Source: Brevundimonas terrae
GTDB taxonomy: Bacteria; Pseudomonadota; Alphaproteobacteria; Caulobacterales; Caulobacteraceae
Direction: 5' to 3'
NCBI RefSeq assembly: GCF_011761985.1
Contig: NZ_JAASQT010000001.1
Span: 62,001 to 126,000, forward strand
Length of the DNA: 64,000 bases
Shown here: positions 40,934 to 50,481 of the stretch, piece after piece
How positions within the stretch are numbered: the stretch's first letter is position 1
How the letters are laid out: each line of letters opens with the position of its first letter
Made by a program: the position numbers and the translations under genes
Notes under the pieces: model-generated
What the model was told of the DNA's origin: nothing
Database searches by the model: none
The model's input: the letters and a program-made list of their open reading frames with translations, nothing else

Positions 40934-43900
40934 ATGAACAACATCTCGTCCTGGGCGATTAAAAACCCGATCCCGATCATCCTGCTGTTCCTGCTGCTGA
41001 CCATTAGCGGTCTGCTGGGGTTCAGCTCGATGCGGATCAATAACAACCCCGATATCGACTTCCCGCTGGTCAATGTCACCGCTGTCCGTCCGGGGGCTGC
41101 GCCCTCGGAAATGGAGGTGCAGGTTACGCGCGTTGTCGAGGACTCGATTGCCGGTCTATCTGGCGTGCGCAACGTGTTTTCCAACATCGGTGACGGGGTT
41201 TCGACCACGATCATCGAGTTTGAACTGGGCACAGATACCGAACGCGCCACCAATGATGTGCGCAATGCCATGAGCGGCGTGCGCGCCACCCTGCCGCAAG
41301 ACATGCAGGAACCGATGGTCCAGCGCATCGACATTACCGGCGATGCGCTGATCACCTATGTGGTCCGCTCGCCGACCATGTCGCCCGAGCAGATCAGCTG
41401 GTATATCGACAACAATATTTCCAAGCGCCTGCTGGGTCTTGGCGGTGTGGGCGAGGTCAACCGCTCGGGCGGTGTGGACCGCGAAATCCGTGTCGAACTG
41501 GACCCGCAACGTCTGGCCTCGTACGGCGTCACCGCCGCGCAGGTCAGTCAGGCCCTGACCAGCGTCAATAACAACATGCCCGGTGGCCGCGTAACGGTCG
41601 CCGGATCGGAGCGCTCGGTACGCACCATCGGTTCGGCCACCTCGGTCGAGCAACTGGCCAATACCCTTGTGCCGCTGGGCAATGGCCGCAGCGTGCGCCT
41701 GTCCGATCTGGGTCAGGTTGTCGACAAGTGGGGCGAGCCGCGCCGTATCGCCCGCTATAACGGCCAAGAGGCTGTGACCTTCAACTTCCTGCGCTCGCGC
41801 GAGGCCTCCGAGGTCAAGGTCGCCGAAAAGGTCCGCAAGGAAATCGAGGCCATCAATGCCGAACGCACGGACCTGACCATTCAAGAGGTCACCTCCTCGG
41901 TCAAATATATCGAGGAATCCTATCTGGCCTCGCTGGAAGCGCTGGCGCTGGGGGCTGTGCTGGCCGTCATCGTGGTGTTCATCTTCCTGCGGGACTGGCG
42001 CGCGACCTTTATTGCCGCCACGGCCATGCCGCTATCGCTGATCCCGACATTCGCGTTTCTGGCCCCGATGGACCAGTCGCTGAACGTGGTGACACTACTG
42101 GCCCTGTCGCTGACCATCGGCATCCTCGTCGATGACGCCATCGTGGAAATCGAGAACATCGTGCGGCACATGCGCGATGGCAAACCGCCCTATGATGCCG
42201 CCTTCGAGGCCGCCGACGAAATCGGTCTGGCCGTTGTGGCAACCACCGGCACCATTATCGCCGTGTTTGCGCCTGTGGGCTTCATGCCCGGTATCATCGG
42301 CCAGTTCTTCAAGGCCTTCGCGCTGGCGGCCTGTATTTCGGTCTTCTTCTCGCTGGTCGTGGCCCGCACGCTGACGCCGCTGATGGCCGCCTACATGCTG
42401 AAACACACCAAGCATGAGGACAAGGATCCGAAATGGATGCCGTCCTATCTGAAGGCCCTGAAATGGTGCCTTGCCCATCGCTGGCTGGTCTTCATCTTCG
42501 GTGCCGTCTTCCTCGTCGGCTCGTTCGTTAGCGCGGGCATCGCCAAGATGTCGTTCGAATTCATGTCGCCGGCCGACGAAAGCCGCGCCGCCTTCCAGAT
42601 CGAGCTTCCGCCCGGATCGACGCTGCGCCAGACCGATGCCGTCGTGCAGCAGGTCACGCGTGTTCTGAACGGCCGCGACGAGGTCATCTCTGTCTATGCC
42701 TCTATCGGCGGCCAAGAAGTCAGTCAGGCCAATATCTATGCCGACATGGTGCCCAAGGGGGATCGCAGCCTGTCGCAACAGGAGTTCCAGCGCGTCATTG
42801 TTGACGAGCTGAAACAGATTCCGGGCGCGCGTATCCGTGCCGGTATCGCCCAGCAGGGCGGTGGCCCCGGTGACGGTACCAGCTACGAGTTCGCGCTATT
42901 GGGTGACAATCCGGCCATTCTCGAAGAGACCGCCCGCAAGGTCGAAGCCGAGATGCGCGGCGTCAAGGGACTGGCCAATGTGGTCAATACCTCGTCGATT
43001 GCACGTCCTGAAATCATTGTCACACCGCGTCCTGACGAAGCCGCCCTGCTGGGTGTTTCCACCGGCGCGATCTCGCAGGTGGTGCGCGTTGCTACGCTGG
43101 GCGATGTCGACCAGAATCTGCCCAAATATAATCTGGGCGACCGTCAGGTGCCGATCCGTCTGCAACTGACCGAAAGCGCCCGCGAGGACCTGTCGGTCAT
43201 CCAGAACCTGCGGGTTCCGACCGCAAGCGGCACCTCGGTTCCGCTAAGTGCCGTAGCCGATGTCGAGTTCGGTGCCGGTCCGGCCAGTGTCAGCCGCCGC
43301 GACCGCGCCCGTCTGGTCTCGATCCGTGCCGAGTTGAACGGCACCACCACCGGCGCTGCGGCTCAGGCCGTTAAGAACCTGCCGTCGGTCAAGAACCTGC
43401 CCGATGGCGTGCGTCAGGTCGCCGCCGGTGACGAGGAGTTCATTCAGGAAATGCTGATCGGTTTCGGCATCGCCTTCATCAGCGGTATCCTGCTGATGTA
43501 TGCGGTTCTGACTCTTCTGTTCAAATCCTTCGCCTATCCCGTCACCATCATGGCCGCCCTGCCTCTGGCCATTGGCGGGGCCATTATCGGCCTGATCCTC
43601 ATGGGCAAGAGCTTCTCTATGTCGGCCCTGATCGGCGTGATGATGCTGATGGGGATTGCGGCCAAAAACTCCATCCTGCTGGTGGACTATATCATCATGG
43701 CCGAACGCGGCGGGATGAGCCGCTATGAGGCCATTATGGACGCCGCCCACAAGCGGGCGCGTCCGATCCTGATGACCACCTTTGCCATGGGTGCGGGCAT
43801 GGTGCCGATTGCCATCGGTATCGGCGCCGATGTCGAGTTCCGCTCGCCCATGGCGGTGGCTGTGCTGGGCGGGTTGATCTCTTCGACCTTCCTGTCCCTG

Positions 43901-44023
43901 CTCTATATTCCGGCCGTGTTCACCATCATCGACGACGTGGCCAAGTTCGCCCGACGCATTATGGCTCGCATGTTTGCCAGCCAGAAACAGCATGCGGACG
44001 GCGTGACCAAGAGCAAATACTAG
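40934..44023 (+). CDS. RND efflux permease
   Basis: A 1029-residue inner-membrane RND pump. The N-terminus is SSWAIKNPIPIILLFLLLTISG. The proton-relay Asp pair lies in the TM4 motif LTIGILVDDAIVEIENIV (about residues 390-407). The second-half helices are VGV-type (MSALIGVMMLMGIAAKNSILLVDYI). The large periplasmic loops are of normal size. It pairs with the adaptor at 39786. No outer-membrane factor follows, so a TolC-like protein must come from elsewhere. The substrate is not predictable; it resembles the HAE1-like group. Confidence 0.94.
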   Translation: MNNISSWAIKNPIPIILLFLLLTISGLLGFSSMRINNNPDIDFPLVNVTAVRPGAAPSEMEVQVTRVVEDSIAGLSGVRNVFSNIGDGVSTTIIEFELGTDTERATNDVRNAMSGVRATLPQDMQEPMVQRIDITGDALITYVVRSPTMSPEQISWYIDNNISKRLLGLGGVGEVNRSGGVDREIRVELDPQRLASYGVTAAQVSQALTSVNNNMPGGRVTVAGSERSVRTIGSATSVEQLANTLVPLGNGRSVRLSDLGQVVDKWGEPRRIARYNGQEAVTFNFLRSREASEVKVAEKVRKEIEAINAERTDLTIQEVTSSVKYIEESYLASLEALALGAVLAVIVVFIFLRDWRATFIAATAMPLSLIPTFAFLAPMDQSLNVVTLLALSLTIGILVDDAIVEIENIVRHMRDGKPPYDAAFEAADEIGLAVVATTGTIIAVFAPVGFMPGIIGQFFKAFALAACISVFFSLVVARTLTPLMAAYMLKHTKHEDKDPKWMPSYLKALKWCLAHRWLVFIFGAVFLVGSFVSAGIAKMSFEFMSPADESRAAFQIELPPGSTLRQTDAVVQQVTRVLNGRDEVISVYASIGGQEVSQANIYADMVPKGDRSLSQQEFQRVIVDELKQIPGARIRAGIAQQGGGPGDGTSYEFALLGDNPAILEETARKVEAEMRGVKGLANVVNTSSIARPEIIVTPRPDEAALLGVSTGAISQVVRVATLGDVDQNLPKYNLGDRQVPIRLQLTESAREDLSVIQNLRVPTASGTSVPLSAVADVEFGAGPASVSRRDRARLVSIRAELNGTTTGAAAQAVKNLPSVKNLPDGVRQVAAGDEEFIQEMLIGFGIAFISGILLMYAVLTLLFKSFAYPVTIMAALPLAIGGAIIGLILMGKSFSMSALIGVMMLMGIAAKNSILLVDYIIMAERGGMSRYEAIMDAAHKRARPILMTTFAMGAGMVPIAIGIGADVEFRSPMAVAVLGGLISSTFLSLLYIPAVFTIIDDVAKFARRIMARMFASQKQHADGVTKSKY

Positions 44024-44038
44024 ACCCTTTCCAACCGG

Positions 44039-44073
44039 GGCCTCCGGTGTAGAAACCGGAGGCCTTTTTTTTT
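44039..44073 (+). terminator. Terminator of the RND operon
   Basis: GGCCTCCGGT pairs with ACCGGAGGCC, followed by nine T. Confidence 0.95.
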
Positions 44074-44090
44074 GTCCGGACACCCGCACC

Positions 44091-44543
44091 ATGACCCCTT
44101 CTGCCCGCGCGCTATGGGACCGCTATCGCGCCCTGCATCCCGACGCCCCCGAACAGCCGTATGAAAGTTTCCACTTCTGCGACAACCAACAGGACGCCGA
44201 CATCTGTGCCGATCTGGTCGTGCGCGGCATCAAGCGCGCCACGGCGGCCTCGGTCGAGGAACTGAAGCTGTTTGACATGCGCCCCGCCCGCGTCGGTGAT
44301 GTTTCGGTCGTGACGACATGGGATGGCGAGGCGGTCGCCATCATTGAAACCACACAGATCGAGGTGCGCCGTCTGGGCGATGTCGACGAAGCCTTTGCCC
44401 TGCGCGAAGGCGAAGGCGACAAGACGCTGGCGTGGTGGCGCGCCGCCCACGAAGCCTATTATCGCCGCGTTCTGGAAGGCACGGGCATTCGCGTGGACGA
44501 TGACCTGCTCATCGTCTGCGAGCATTTCGAGCGCGTGCTGTAG
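44091..44543 (+). CDS. ASCH-domain protein
   Basis: A 150-residue ASCH-domain protein of the PUA-like fold. It carries SFHFCDNQQDADICADLVVRGIKRATAASVEEL and GDVSVVTTWDGEAVAIIETTQIEV, then the helical WWRAAHEAYYRRVL. Related bacterial proteins bind RNA or hydrolyse N4-acetylcytidine. It stands alone and is convergent with the TonB receptor gene. Confidence 0.88.
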   Translation: MTPSARALWDRYRALHPDAPEQPYESFHFCDNQQDADICADLVVRGIKRATAASVEELKLFDMRPARVGDVSVVTTWDGEAVAIIETTQIEVRRLGDVDEAFALREGEGDKTLAWWRAAHEAYYRRVLEGTGIRVDDDLLIVCEHFERVL

Positions 44544-44570
44544 GCCGCAACCGTTCTGTTTCACGCATAG

Positions 44571-44600
44571 AAAAGGGCGGCTGGATCACTCCAGCCGCCC
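44571..44600 (-). terminator. Terminator of the TonB receptor gene (minus strand)
   Basis: GGGCGGCTGGA pairs with TCCAGCCGCCC. On the minus strand it is followed by TTTTC; on the plus strand no T-run is present. Confidence 0.8.
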
Positions 44601-44636
44601 AGTTGTTTGATTGCCTACAGGATCAGTAACGCCAGA

Positions 44637-47234
44637 TCAGTAACGTAGGCGCAGGGTCAGACCATAGGTGCGCGGCTGACCAAGGAAGGCCGCATAGGTC
44701 TGGCTGTCGCGGGCCGGATCATAGAAGCTGCCGTCCGGCTGGACAGTGTTCTGGAAGGCCGAACCCATCAGGGGCTGGTTGATAGCCACCTGCTTGTATT
44801 CGGTATCCGTGATGTTCTGGCCCCACAGTTCCAGCGCCCAGCGACCCGTGTCCGAACCGAAGGTGATACGGCCGTTCAGTACGCCGAAACCGTCCTGCAT
44901 CTTGTAGGGCAGCAGGTCGGAACCGGTGTTGAACTCGGTCATATATTTGCCGGTCAGGTTGAAGCCGAACTTCAATCCGTTGCCGATGTCACGATCAAAC
45001 GCCACCGACGCCGTGGTCGACCATTCCGGTGCGAACGAAGCGCGCGCGCCCGGCAGCAGCGACAGTTGCGGGAAGTTACCCGGCGAGGTCAGGTCTGCAG
45101 CGGTGAAATCACCATATTTGGTGTCCGTATAGGTGAAACCACCCGACAGGACGAGACCTTCAACCGGCGTGAACCATGCGAAGTCGGCATCGACGCCGCG
45201 CGAGGTTAGCTCTGGAATCGACTCCACCACGAAGGCCGTGCCGAGGAAGGTGTTCAGCTGGAAGTCTTCGAAGGTTTGGTCGAAATAGGTCAGGTTCAGC
45301 AGGACCGAACGGTTGAACAGGGTGTTCTTCAGACCGATTTCATAGCTATCCACGGTTTCCGACGGGAACAGCAGCGAGGCGTTCGGCATGATGCCCGTCT
45401 GTACACGGTCCATATTATAGCCGAAGGACTTGTAGCCCTTGGCATACGAACCATACAGCATGACGCTGTCATTGAACTTGTAGCTGGCCTTGATCGTGCC
45501 GCTCAACTCGCCATCGTCGAAGGATTCCGAGATGCGGCGGTTGTCATAAAGCGGGTTGGCCCATGGCAAGCACATGGTGCCGATAATGGTCTGGGCCGCT
45601 GGCGCTCCGGCGACCGGATTGCCTTGACCCAAGGCCGTCGCCAGCGCGGTCATATTGCCGATGGCACCGCCACAGGCCAGACCGTTAATGCCGACATTAT
45701 CCTGCAGACCACGGAGTTTCTTCTCGTCCATGGTGTAACGAAGGCCCAGCGTCAGATCGAACTTGTCCGTGACGCGCCATGTGTTGTTGGTGAACAGGGC
45801 CACAGACTGGGTGGTCTGGGTATAGAGGTCCTGCACGGCATGGCCGCTGCCGAAACCGGGGCCGGTCGGGGCCGTCTGGCCGGTGACGCAACCTACAATC
45901 CCCGCCGCCGTCATGCCCGGAGCCGTAATACAGCCAGCCAGACCCGGGCTGATCGGAATGGCCGGATTGGCCGCGTTCAGCGAGGACGACAACAGCATCG
46001 ACAGGAACGGCGTGTAGTGCGCGCCCATATAATAGCTGTCATCGCGGCGGATCTGCTCGCGGGTCGCGAACACACCGAACAGCCAGTCCAGCTTGTCGGT
46101 CGCACCCGCCAGACGGAATTCCTGCGTCACATTATCCAGCGAATAGCCGTAACCGCCGTTGTTCTCGCGGTACATGATATCCAGCGTGGAATAGTCGAGG
46201 TCCATGCCGTTGATGCCTTCCCATGCGCGCCACGAGGACACGGAGGTGAAGGTCGCATTCCACGACGGGATGTCGATATTGGCTTCGGCCGACAGACCCA
46301 TGTCTTCCATGGTCTGGCCGGTGCCACGGTTGGAATAGGTGGTGCGGCTGAACGGCACCTCGCCAAAGCCCGGCGTCGGCGCGGCGATCTGACCACCCAG
46401 AGCATTGACGATACCGACGGTCGGGCCGACGCGAACCTGCGAGGCCACGCAGCAATATTCATCGCGCTTGGTATAGTCGGCAATCAGGCGGATCGAGGCG
46501 TTTTCCGACGGCAGGATCAGCAACTGGCCCCGCATGGTCCAGAAGTCCTGATTCTGGTCGTCGGTTTCGGTGCGCGGGCCGTTTCCGGTCACCACGTCAT
46601 AGAAGCCGTCGCGCTTACGGGTGCCGACATAAAGACGGCCAGCCACTGTGTCGCTGAGCGGGCCGGTGACCGAAGCGGTCACGCCCCATGCGCCGAAATT
46701 ACCGGCTGTGGCTTCGAAATTGGCTTCCGGCGAGAAGGACGGAGCCTCGGAGATGATGTTGATAACGCCCGCCGAGGTGTTCTTGCCGAACAGGGTGCCT
46801 TGCGGGCCCTTCAGGACCTCGATGCGGCTCAGTTCGCCCAGATCGCCAAAGCCGACCGAGTTGCGCGAACGGTACACACCGTCGATCACCACACCGACCG
46901 AGCTTTCCAGACCGGGGTTGTCGCCCACCGTACCCACGCCACGGATACGCGCCGTGGTCGAGGCCTCGGACTGGGTCGAGGTGACCGTCATGCCCGGGGT
47001 CAGAATCTGGAGGTCCTTGATGTCCTTGACGCCGGCGCCATCCAGTGTCGCTTGCGACAAGGTGGTGACCACAATCGGCACTTCCTGCAGGCTCTGTTCG
47101 CGCTTCTGTGCCGTGACAATGATGTCATCGACCGAGGTTGGTGCGTCCTGTGCCGCAGCAACACCCCCGATGCTGAATGCCGCGCCAAAGGCGACGGCCG
47201 ACACTGTGGTACGGAGTCTGGTGTTAAATCGCAT
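44637..47234 (-). CDS. TonB-dependent receptor
   Basis: An 865-residue outer-membrane receptor. The signal peptide MRFNTRLRTTVSAVAFGAAFSIGGVAAAQ is followed by the TonB-box-like region DDIIVTAQKREQSLQEVPIVV. The plug contains VLKGPQGTLFGKNTSAGVINI, and the barrel ends in GLTLRLRY. It belongs to the large group of receptors used for carbohydrates, aromatics or other organic nutrients rather than siderophores. It stands alone, with no catabolic neighbour. A tandem copy of its last codons follows the stop. Confidence 0.93.
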   Translation of the reverse strand: MRFNTRLRTTVSAVAFGAAFSIGGVAAAQDAPTSVDDIIVTAQKREQSLQEVPIVVTTLSQATLDGAGVKDIKDLQILTPGMTVTSTQSEASTTARIRGVGTVGDNPGLESSVGVVIDGVYRSRNSVGFGDLGELSRIEVLKGPQGTLFGKNTSAGVINIISEAPSFSPEANFEATAGNFGAWGVTASVTGPLSDTVAGRLYVGTRKRDGFYDVVTGNGPRTETDDQNQDFWTMRGQLLILPSENASIRLIADYTKRDEYCCVASQVRVGPTVGIVNALGGQIAAPTPGFGEVPFSRTTYSNRGTGQTMEDMGLSAEANIDIPSWNATFTSVSSWRAWEGINGMDLDYSTLDIMYRENNGGYGYSLDNVTQEFRLAGATDKLDWLFGVFATREQIRRDDSYYMGAHYTPFLSMLLSSSLNAANPAIPISPGLAGCITAPGMTAAGIVGCVTGQTAPTGPGFGSGHAVQDLYTQTTQSVALFTNNTWRVTDKFDLTLGLRYTMDEKKLRGLQDNVGINGLACGGAIGNMTALATALGQGNPVAGAPAAQTIIGTMCLPWANPLYDNRRISESFDDGELSGTIKASYKFNDSVMLYGSYAKGYKSFGYNMDRVQTGIMPNASLLFPSETVDSYEIGLKNTLFNRSVLLNLTYFDQTFEDFQLNTFLGTAFVVESIPELTSRGVDADFAWFTPVEGLVLSGGFTYTDTKYGDFTAADLTSPGNFPQLSLLPGARASFAPEWSTTASVAFDRDIGNGLKFGFNLTGKYMTEFNTGSDLLPYKMQDGFGVLNGRITFGSDTGRWALELWGQNITDTEYKQVAINQPLMGSAFQNTVQPDGSFYDPARDSQTYAAFLGQPRTYGLTLRLRY

Positions 47235-47294
47235 AGCTAATACGGCTCCCGGCTTTAGCCCGACCGCATTTGAGCGACCGCGCCCGTTTCCTGT

Positions 47295-47345
47295 CCCAAT
47301 CGGACTGCCGCTCGTTCATCGACGGCAGTTCCGTATCAAATTGGG
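47295..47345. promoter_or_regulatory. Nested inverted repeats upstream of the TonB receptor
   Basis: The outer arms CCCAAT (47295-47300) and ATTGGG (47340-47345) enclose the inner perfect repeat ACTGCCG (47304-47310) and CGGCAGT (47323-47329). The element lies 60-110 bp before the receptor start and could be an operator or a leader hairpin. Confidence 0.4.
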
Positions 47346-47489
47346 TAAGCCAAGCCTGGGAAACCGACAAGACAACCAAGTTACGCGAACAGAGTTTTAT
47401 GCCGCATCATCATCTTCTGTGGCGTGAAAGCGACACATTTGGATGACGTTAGGTCAAGGTATTTGCAGGGTTTTCAAGTTCGCGTGAGT

Positions 47490-48692
47490 TTAGTCCTCAT
47501 TTTTCTTGATCGTACGGTTCGCCTGACGCCGCGACGCCAGCCCCAGGACCAGCGCCGCCACTACCGTCGACAGCAGCGAACCGCCGATTACACCCAGCTT
47601 GACCTCGACCTGTTCCAGTGAATCGACCGCGCCCGGAAACGCCAGAACGCCGATAAACAGGCTCATGGTGAAACCGATGCCGCACAGCAGGCTGACACCA
47701 TAGACCTGTAGCCACGACGCGCCCGACGGACGGTCGGCAATCTTAAGCTTGGTCGCCAGCCATGCGGCCCCGAACACACCGATCTGCTTGCCGATAAACA
47801 GGCCCAGCGCAATCGCCACCACCAGCGGCGCAAACAACTGTTCCAGCGACAGGCCCGCAAAGCTGACCCCCGCCTTGGCAAAGGCAAAGACCGGCAGCAC
47901 CAGAAACGCCACATAGGGGTGCAGGTCATGCATCGCATCGCGCAGAGGGCTGGCCCCCGTTTCAGGACGCGGATTGACCGGCACGATGGCGGCAAAAGCC
48001 ACAGCCATCAGCGAGGTCGAAAGCCCCGACTTGACCGTCAGCCACCACATGGCCCCAAAGCCCAGCACCCAGAAGGCTGCCGCCAGACGCCAGCGCCCCA
48101 GCACCGCCATCACAGCAATCACCCCGATGGCACCGAACAAGGGCAGCCACTGCACACCCTGACTGAACAGGGCCGCAATCAGCATGATCGCCCCGAGGTC
48201 GTCGACAATGGCCAGTGTCAGCAGGAAAACCCGCAAGGACGACGGCAGGTTCTTGCCCACCAGAGCAAAGACAGCCAGCGCAAAGGCAATGTCGGTGGCC
48301 ACCGGAATGGACCACCCCTGCGTCGGGCCGCCCATCAAATTACTGATCGCCAGATAGACCCCGATGGGGGCCACCATCCCGCCCAGCGCCGCAATAATCG
48401 GCAGGGCCAGCTTCTTGGGATTGCTCAGCTCACCCTTGAGAATTTCGTATTTGATCTCGAGACCGACCACGAGGAAGAAGACCGCCATCAGGCCTTCCTT
48501 GATCCAGTTGGAGGTGGTCTCCACCAGCACCAGCGGGCCGATTTGAAGGGTATGCTCGGCCTTCAGCCAGCTAAAATAATCCCCCGCCCACGGCGAGTTT
48601 GCCACCACCAGCGCCAATAGCGCCGCAAGGCCGAGTGCGGCACCGGAGGCCGCCTCCGTTTTCAGGAAGTCGAGTGTAAGTTTCTTGGCCAC
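47490..48692 (-). CDS. nhaA: Na+/H+ antiporter NhaA
   Basis: A 400-residue NhaA with about twelve helices. The N-terminal part has GLAALLALVVANSPWAGDYF, MAVFFLVVGLEIKYEILKGEL and ALGGMVAPIGVYLAI. The ion-binding Asp pair is in LALAIVDDLGAIMLIAALF-type sequence near residue 165. Conserved late helices include GISFTMSLFI-like CGIGFTMSLFIG near the end. It exports Na+ in exchange for protons. The C-terminus is short and basic. Confidence 0.95.
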   Translation of the reverse strand: MAKKLTLDFLKTEAASGAALGLAALLALVVANSPWAGDYFSWLKAEHTLQIGPLVLVETTSNWIKEGLMAVFFLVVGLEIKYEILKGELSNPKKLALPIIAALGGMVAPIGVYLAISNLMGGPTQGWSIPVATDIAFALAVFALVGKNLPSSLRVFLLTLAIVDDLGAIMLIAALFSQGVQWLPLFGAIGVIAVMAVLGRWRLAAAFWVLGFGAMWWLTVKSGLSTSLMAVAFAAIVPVNPRPETGASPLRDAMHDLHPYVAFLVLPVFAFAKAGVSFAGLSLEQLFAPLVVAIALGLFIGKQIGVFGAAWLATKLKIADRPSGASWLQVYGVSLLCGIGFTMSLFIGVLAFPGAVDSLEQVEVKLGVIGGSLLSTVVAALVLGLASRRQANRTIKKNED

Positions 48693-48839
48693 GTCAGAGA
48701 TCCGATAATCGGGTTGAACTTCATGGCGTCAGGTTATCGACGGACGCCGGACCGGATTCGCAAGGGATAATACTCGACAGAGCATAGCACCCGAACGCCG
48801 GCCTGACACCGCAACGGACAGCTGATAAGCGTCACAGAA

Positions 48840-48879
48840 GCCAGTGCCTGATCTCTGCGGCTATAAATACGGCACTGGC
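48840..48879. promoter_or_regulatory. Inverted repeat flanking a TATAAA box upstream of selO
   Basis: GCCAGTGCC (48840-48848) and GGCACTGGC (48871-48879) are a perfect 9-bp inverted repeat. The 22-bp spacer contains TATAAA (48862-48867), which resembles a -10 box 56 bp before the selO start. It may be an operator over the promoter or an RNA hairpin. Confidence 0.4.
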
Positions 48880-48922
48880 CCGCAGGTTCAACCCCTATTG
48901 AGCGGTTGCGAAATCCTCTGCG

Positions 48923-50362
48923 ATGGCCCATCTGCGGGCCATGCCCGTCAATAATGCCTACCGCCCCGATCCCCGCTTTGCCCAACTGGGTGCCGAATAC
49001 GGCGAAACGGTAGGCTCGGCAGAGTTTCCGCAAACCGTGCTGCGTCTGCGCCATGACCGCGCCGCCGTAGAGGTCGGTCTGGACACGCTGTCGGATGAGG
49101 AATGGCTGACCCATTTCGGGCGCTTTGAGCCCCTGCCCGGCCAGCCGGAACCGATTGCCATGGCCTATCATGGCCACCAGTTCCGCGTGTACAATCCGCA
49201 GATTGGTGACGGTCGCGGTTTTCTCGCCGCCCAACTGCGCGACGGCGCAGACCGACTACTTGATCTGGGAACCAAGGGTTCGGGCTTAACCCCGTACTCG
49301 CGTCATGCCGATGGGCGTTTGACGCTTAAAGGCGGTATGCGCGAAGCCTTGGCTGCGGCCATGCTGGAAAGCCTTGGCGTACCGACCTGCCGTATTCTGT
49401 CGCTGGTGGAAACGGGCGAGGAACTGGAACGCGGTGACGAGCCGTCGCCCACCCGCTCGGCGGTCATGGTGCGTCTGTCGCACAGCCATATCCGTTTTGG
49501 CACCTTCCAGCGCGCGGCCTATCACGGTCGCCGCGACCAGCTGGGCGTCCTGCTGGAACATGCCCGCAGCACCTATTATCCGCATCTGGCCGAAGGCGAT
49601 GCCGCAGGCTTCCTGCACGAAGTTGTTCAGGCGCAGGCCAAGCTGTGCGCCCGCTGGGTCGCCGCCGGTTTTGTGCATGGCGTGCTGAACACCGACAATC
49701 TGAATGTGACGGGCGAGAGCTTTGATTACGGGCCGTGGCGCTTCCTGCCGCATTACGAGCCAGGCTTTACCGCCGCCTATTTCGACCATGACGGGCTCTA
49801 TGCCTTTGCCCGCCAGCCCGAGGCCGTGTTCTGGAACCTGACCCAGCTGGCTGGATGTTTGAAACTGATTGCCGAGCCGGAAGGTCTGGTCGCCGCGCTA
49901 AACGGTTTTGGTCCGGCCTATATCCGCGAACTGCGCGCCGCCTTCCTGATGCGTCTGGGTGTGAAATCGGTGGGCGAAGCCGCCGACCAGCGCCTATTGG
50001 ACTGCACGCTGGCCCTGCTGCGTGAAAAGGGCGAGGCCCTGCGCTGGGAGCCTCTGTTCTTTGACTGGTTCGGCGGGTTCTCGTCGGCGGCGCGGGCGCT
50101 GGGTGGTGCGCGTGGCAAGCTCTATCAGGGCGAAACATTCGATGCCTTCCGCTATGCGCTGATGGAACACGAGCCGGATCGCTTTGAGCGCCTCGAACAC
50201 CCGATGTTCCGCAAGGCCGATCCCGAAGAAATGCTGATCGACGAGGTCGAAGCCCTGTGGGACGCCATTGCCGATACCGATGACTGGCAACCGCTTTACG
50301 ACAAGCTGGCCCGTCTGGAGGCCGCGCGCGAGGCGTGGGATTTTGCAACAGTCGCGCAGTAA
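48923..50362 (+). CDS. selO: Protein adenylyltransferase SelO (YdiU)
   Basis: A 479-residue pseudokinase-fold AMPylator. Key segments are YHGHQFRVYNPQIGDGRG, DLGTKGSGLTPYSRHADGRLTLKGGMREALAA, the metal/ATP residues in VHGVLNTDNLNVTGESFDYGPW, and FLMRLG. SelO transfers AMP from ATP to proteins in redox stress. The usual C-terminal Sec/Cys near the end is not seen. The start may be 48923 or 48941 (MPVNNA). Confidence 0.94.
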   Translation: MAHLRAMPVNNAYRPDPRFAQLGAEYGETVGSAEFPQTVLRLRHDRAAVEVGLDTLSDEEWLTHFGRFEPLPGQPEPIAMAYHGHQFRVYNPQIGDGRGFLAAQLRDGADRLLDLGTKGSGLTPYSRHADGRLTLKGGMREALAAAMLESLGVPTCRILSLVETGEELERGDEPSPTRSAVMVRLSHSHIRFGTFQRAAYHGRRDQLGVLLEHARSTYYPHLAEGDAAGFLHEVVQAQAKLCARWVAAGFVHGVLNTDNLNVTGESFDYGPWRFLPHYEPGFTAAYFDHDGLYAFARQPEAVFWNLTQLAGCLKLIAEPEGLVAALNGFGPAYIRELRAAFLMRLGVKSVGEAADQRLLDCTLALLREKGEALRWEPLFFDWFGGFSSAARALGGARGKLYQGETFDAFRYALMEHEPDRFERLEHPMFRKADPEEMLIDEVEALWDAIADTDDWQPLYDKLARLEAAREAWDFATVAQ

Positions 50363-50415
50363 AGCCGCCTTCGTTCACATCGTGTGACAGTTTTAGAGCT
50401 TTGCCGTTGCAAATG

Positions 50416-50462
50416 ATGGTAACAGACCCCACCTGCTATTCAGCAACTACACCTGTTACCAT
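50416..50462. promoter_or_regulatory. Palindrome in front of the DoxX-like gene
   Basis: ATGGTAACAG (50416-50425) and CTGTTACCAT (50453-50462) are perfect 10-bp inverted copies. TGCT-ATTC-AGCA makes a smaller inverted repeat between them. The element ends 19 bp before the start codon. It could be a TetR-type operator or a leader hairpin. Confidence 0.45.
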
Positions 50463-50481
50463 ATATCTCCAAGTTTCTGAC

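Noticed and set aside
45276..47240. 654-codon plus-strand open frame opposite a TonB receptor
   Set aside because: Antisense shadow of a clear receptor; the translation is His/Arg/Gly-rich with no domain.
47449..47470. GTCAAGG-T-ATTTGCA as a seventh operator
   Set aside because: Only the left half matches; the right half breaks the inverted repeat and it lies outside the catabolic cluster.
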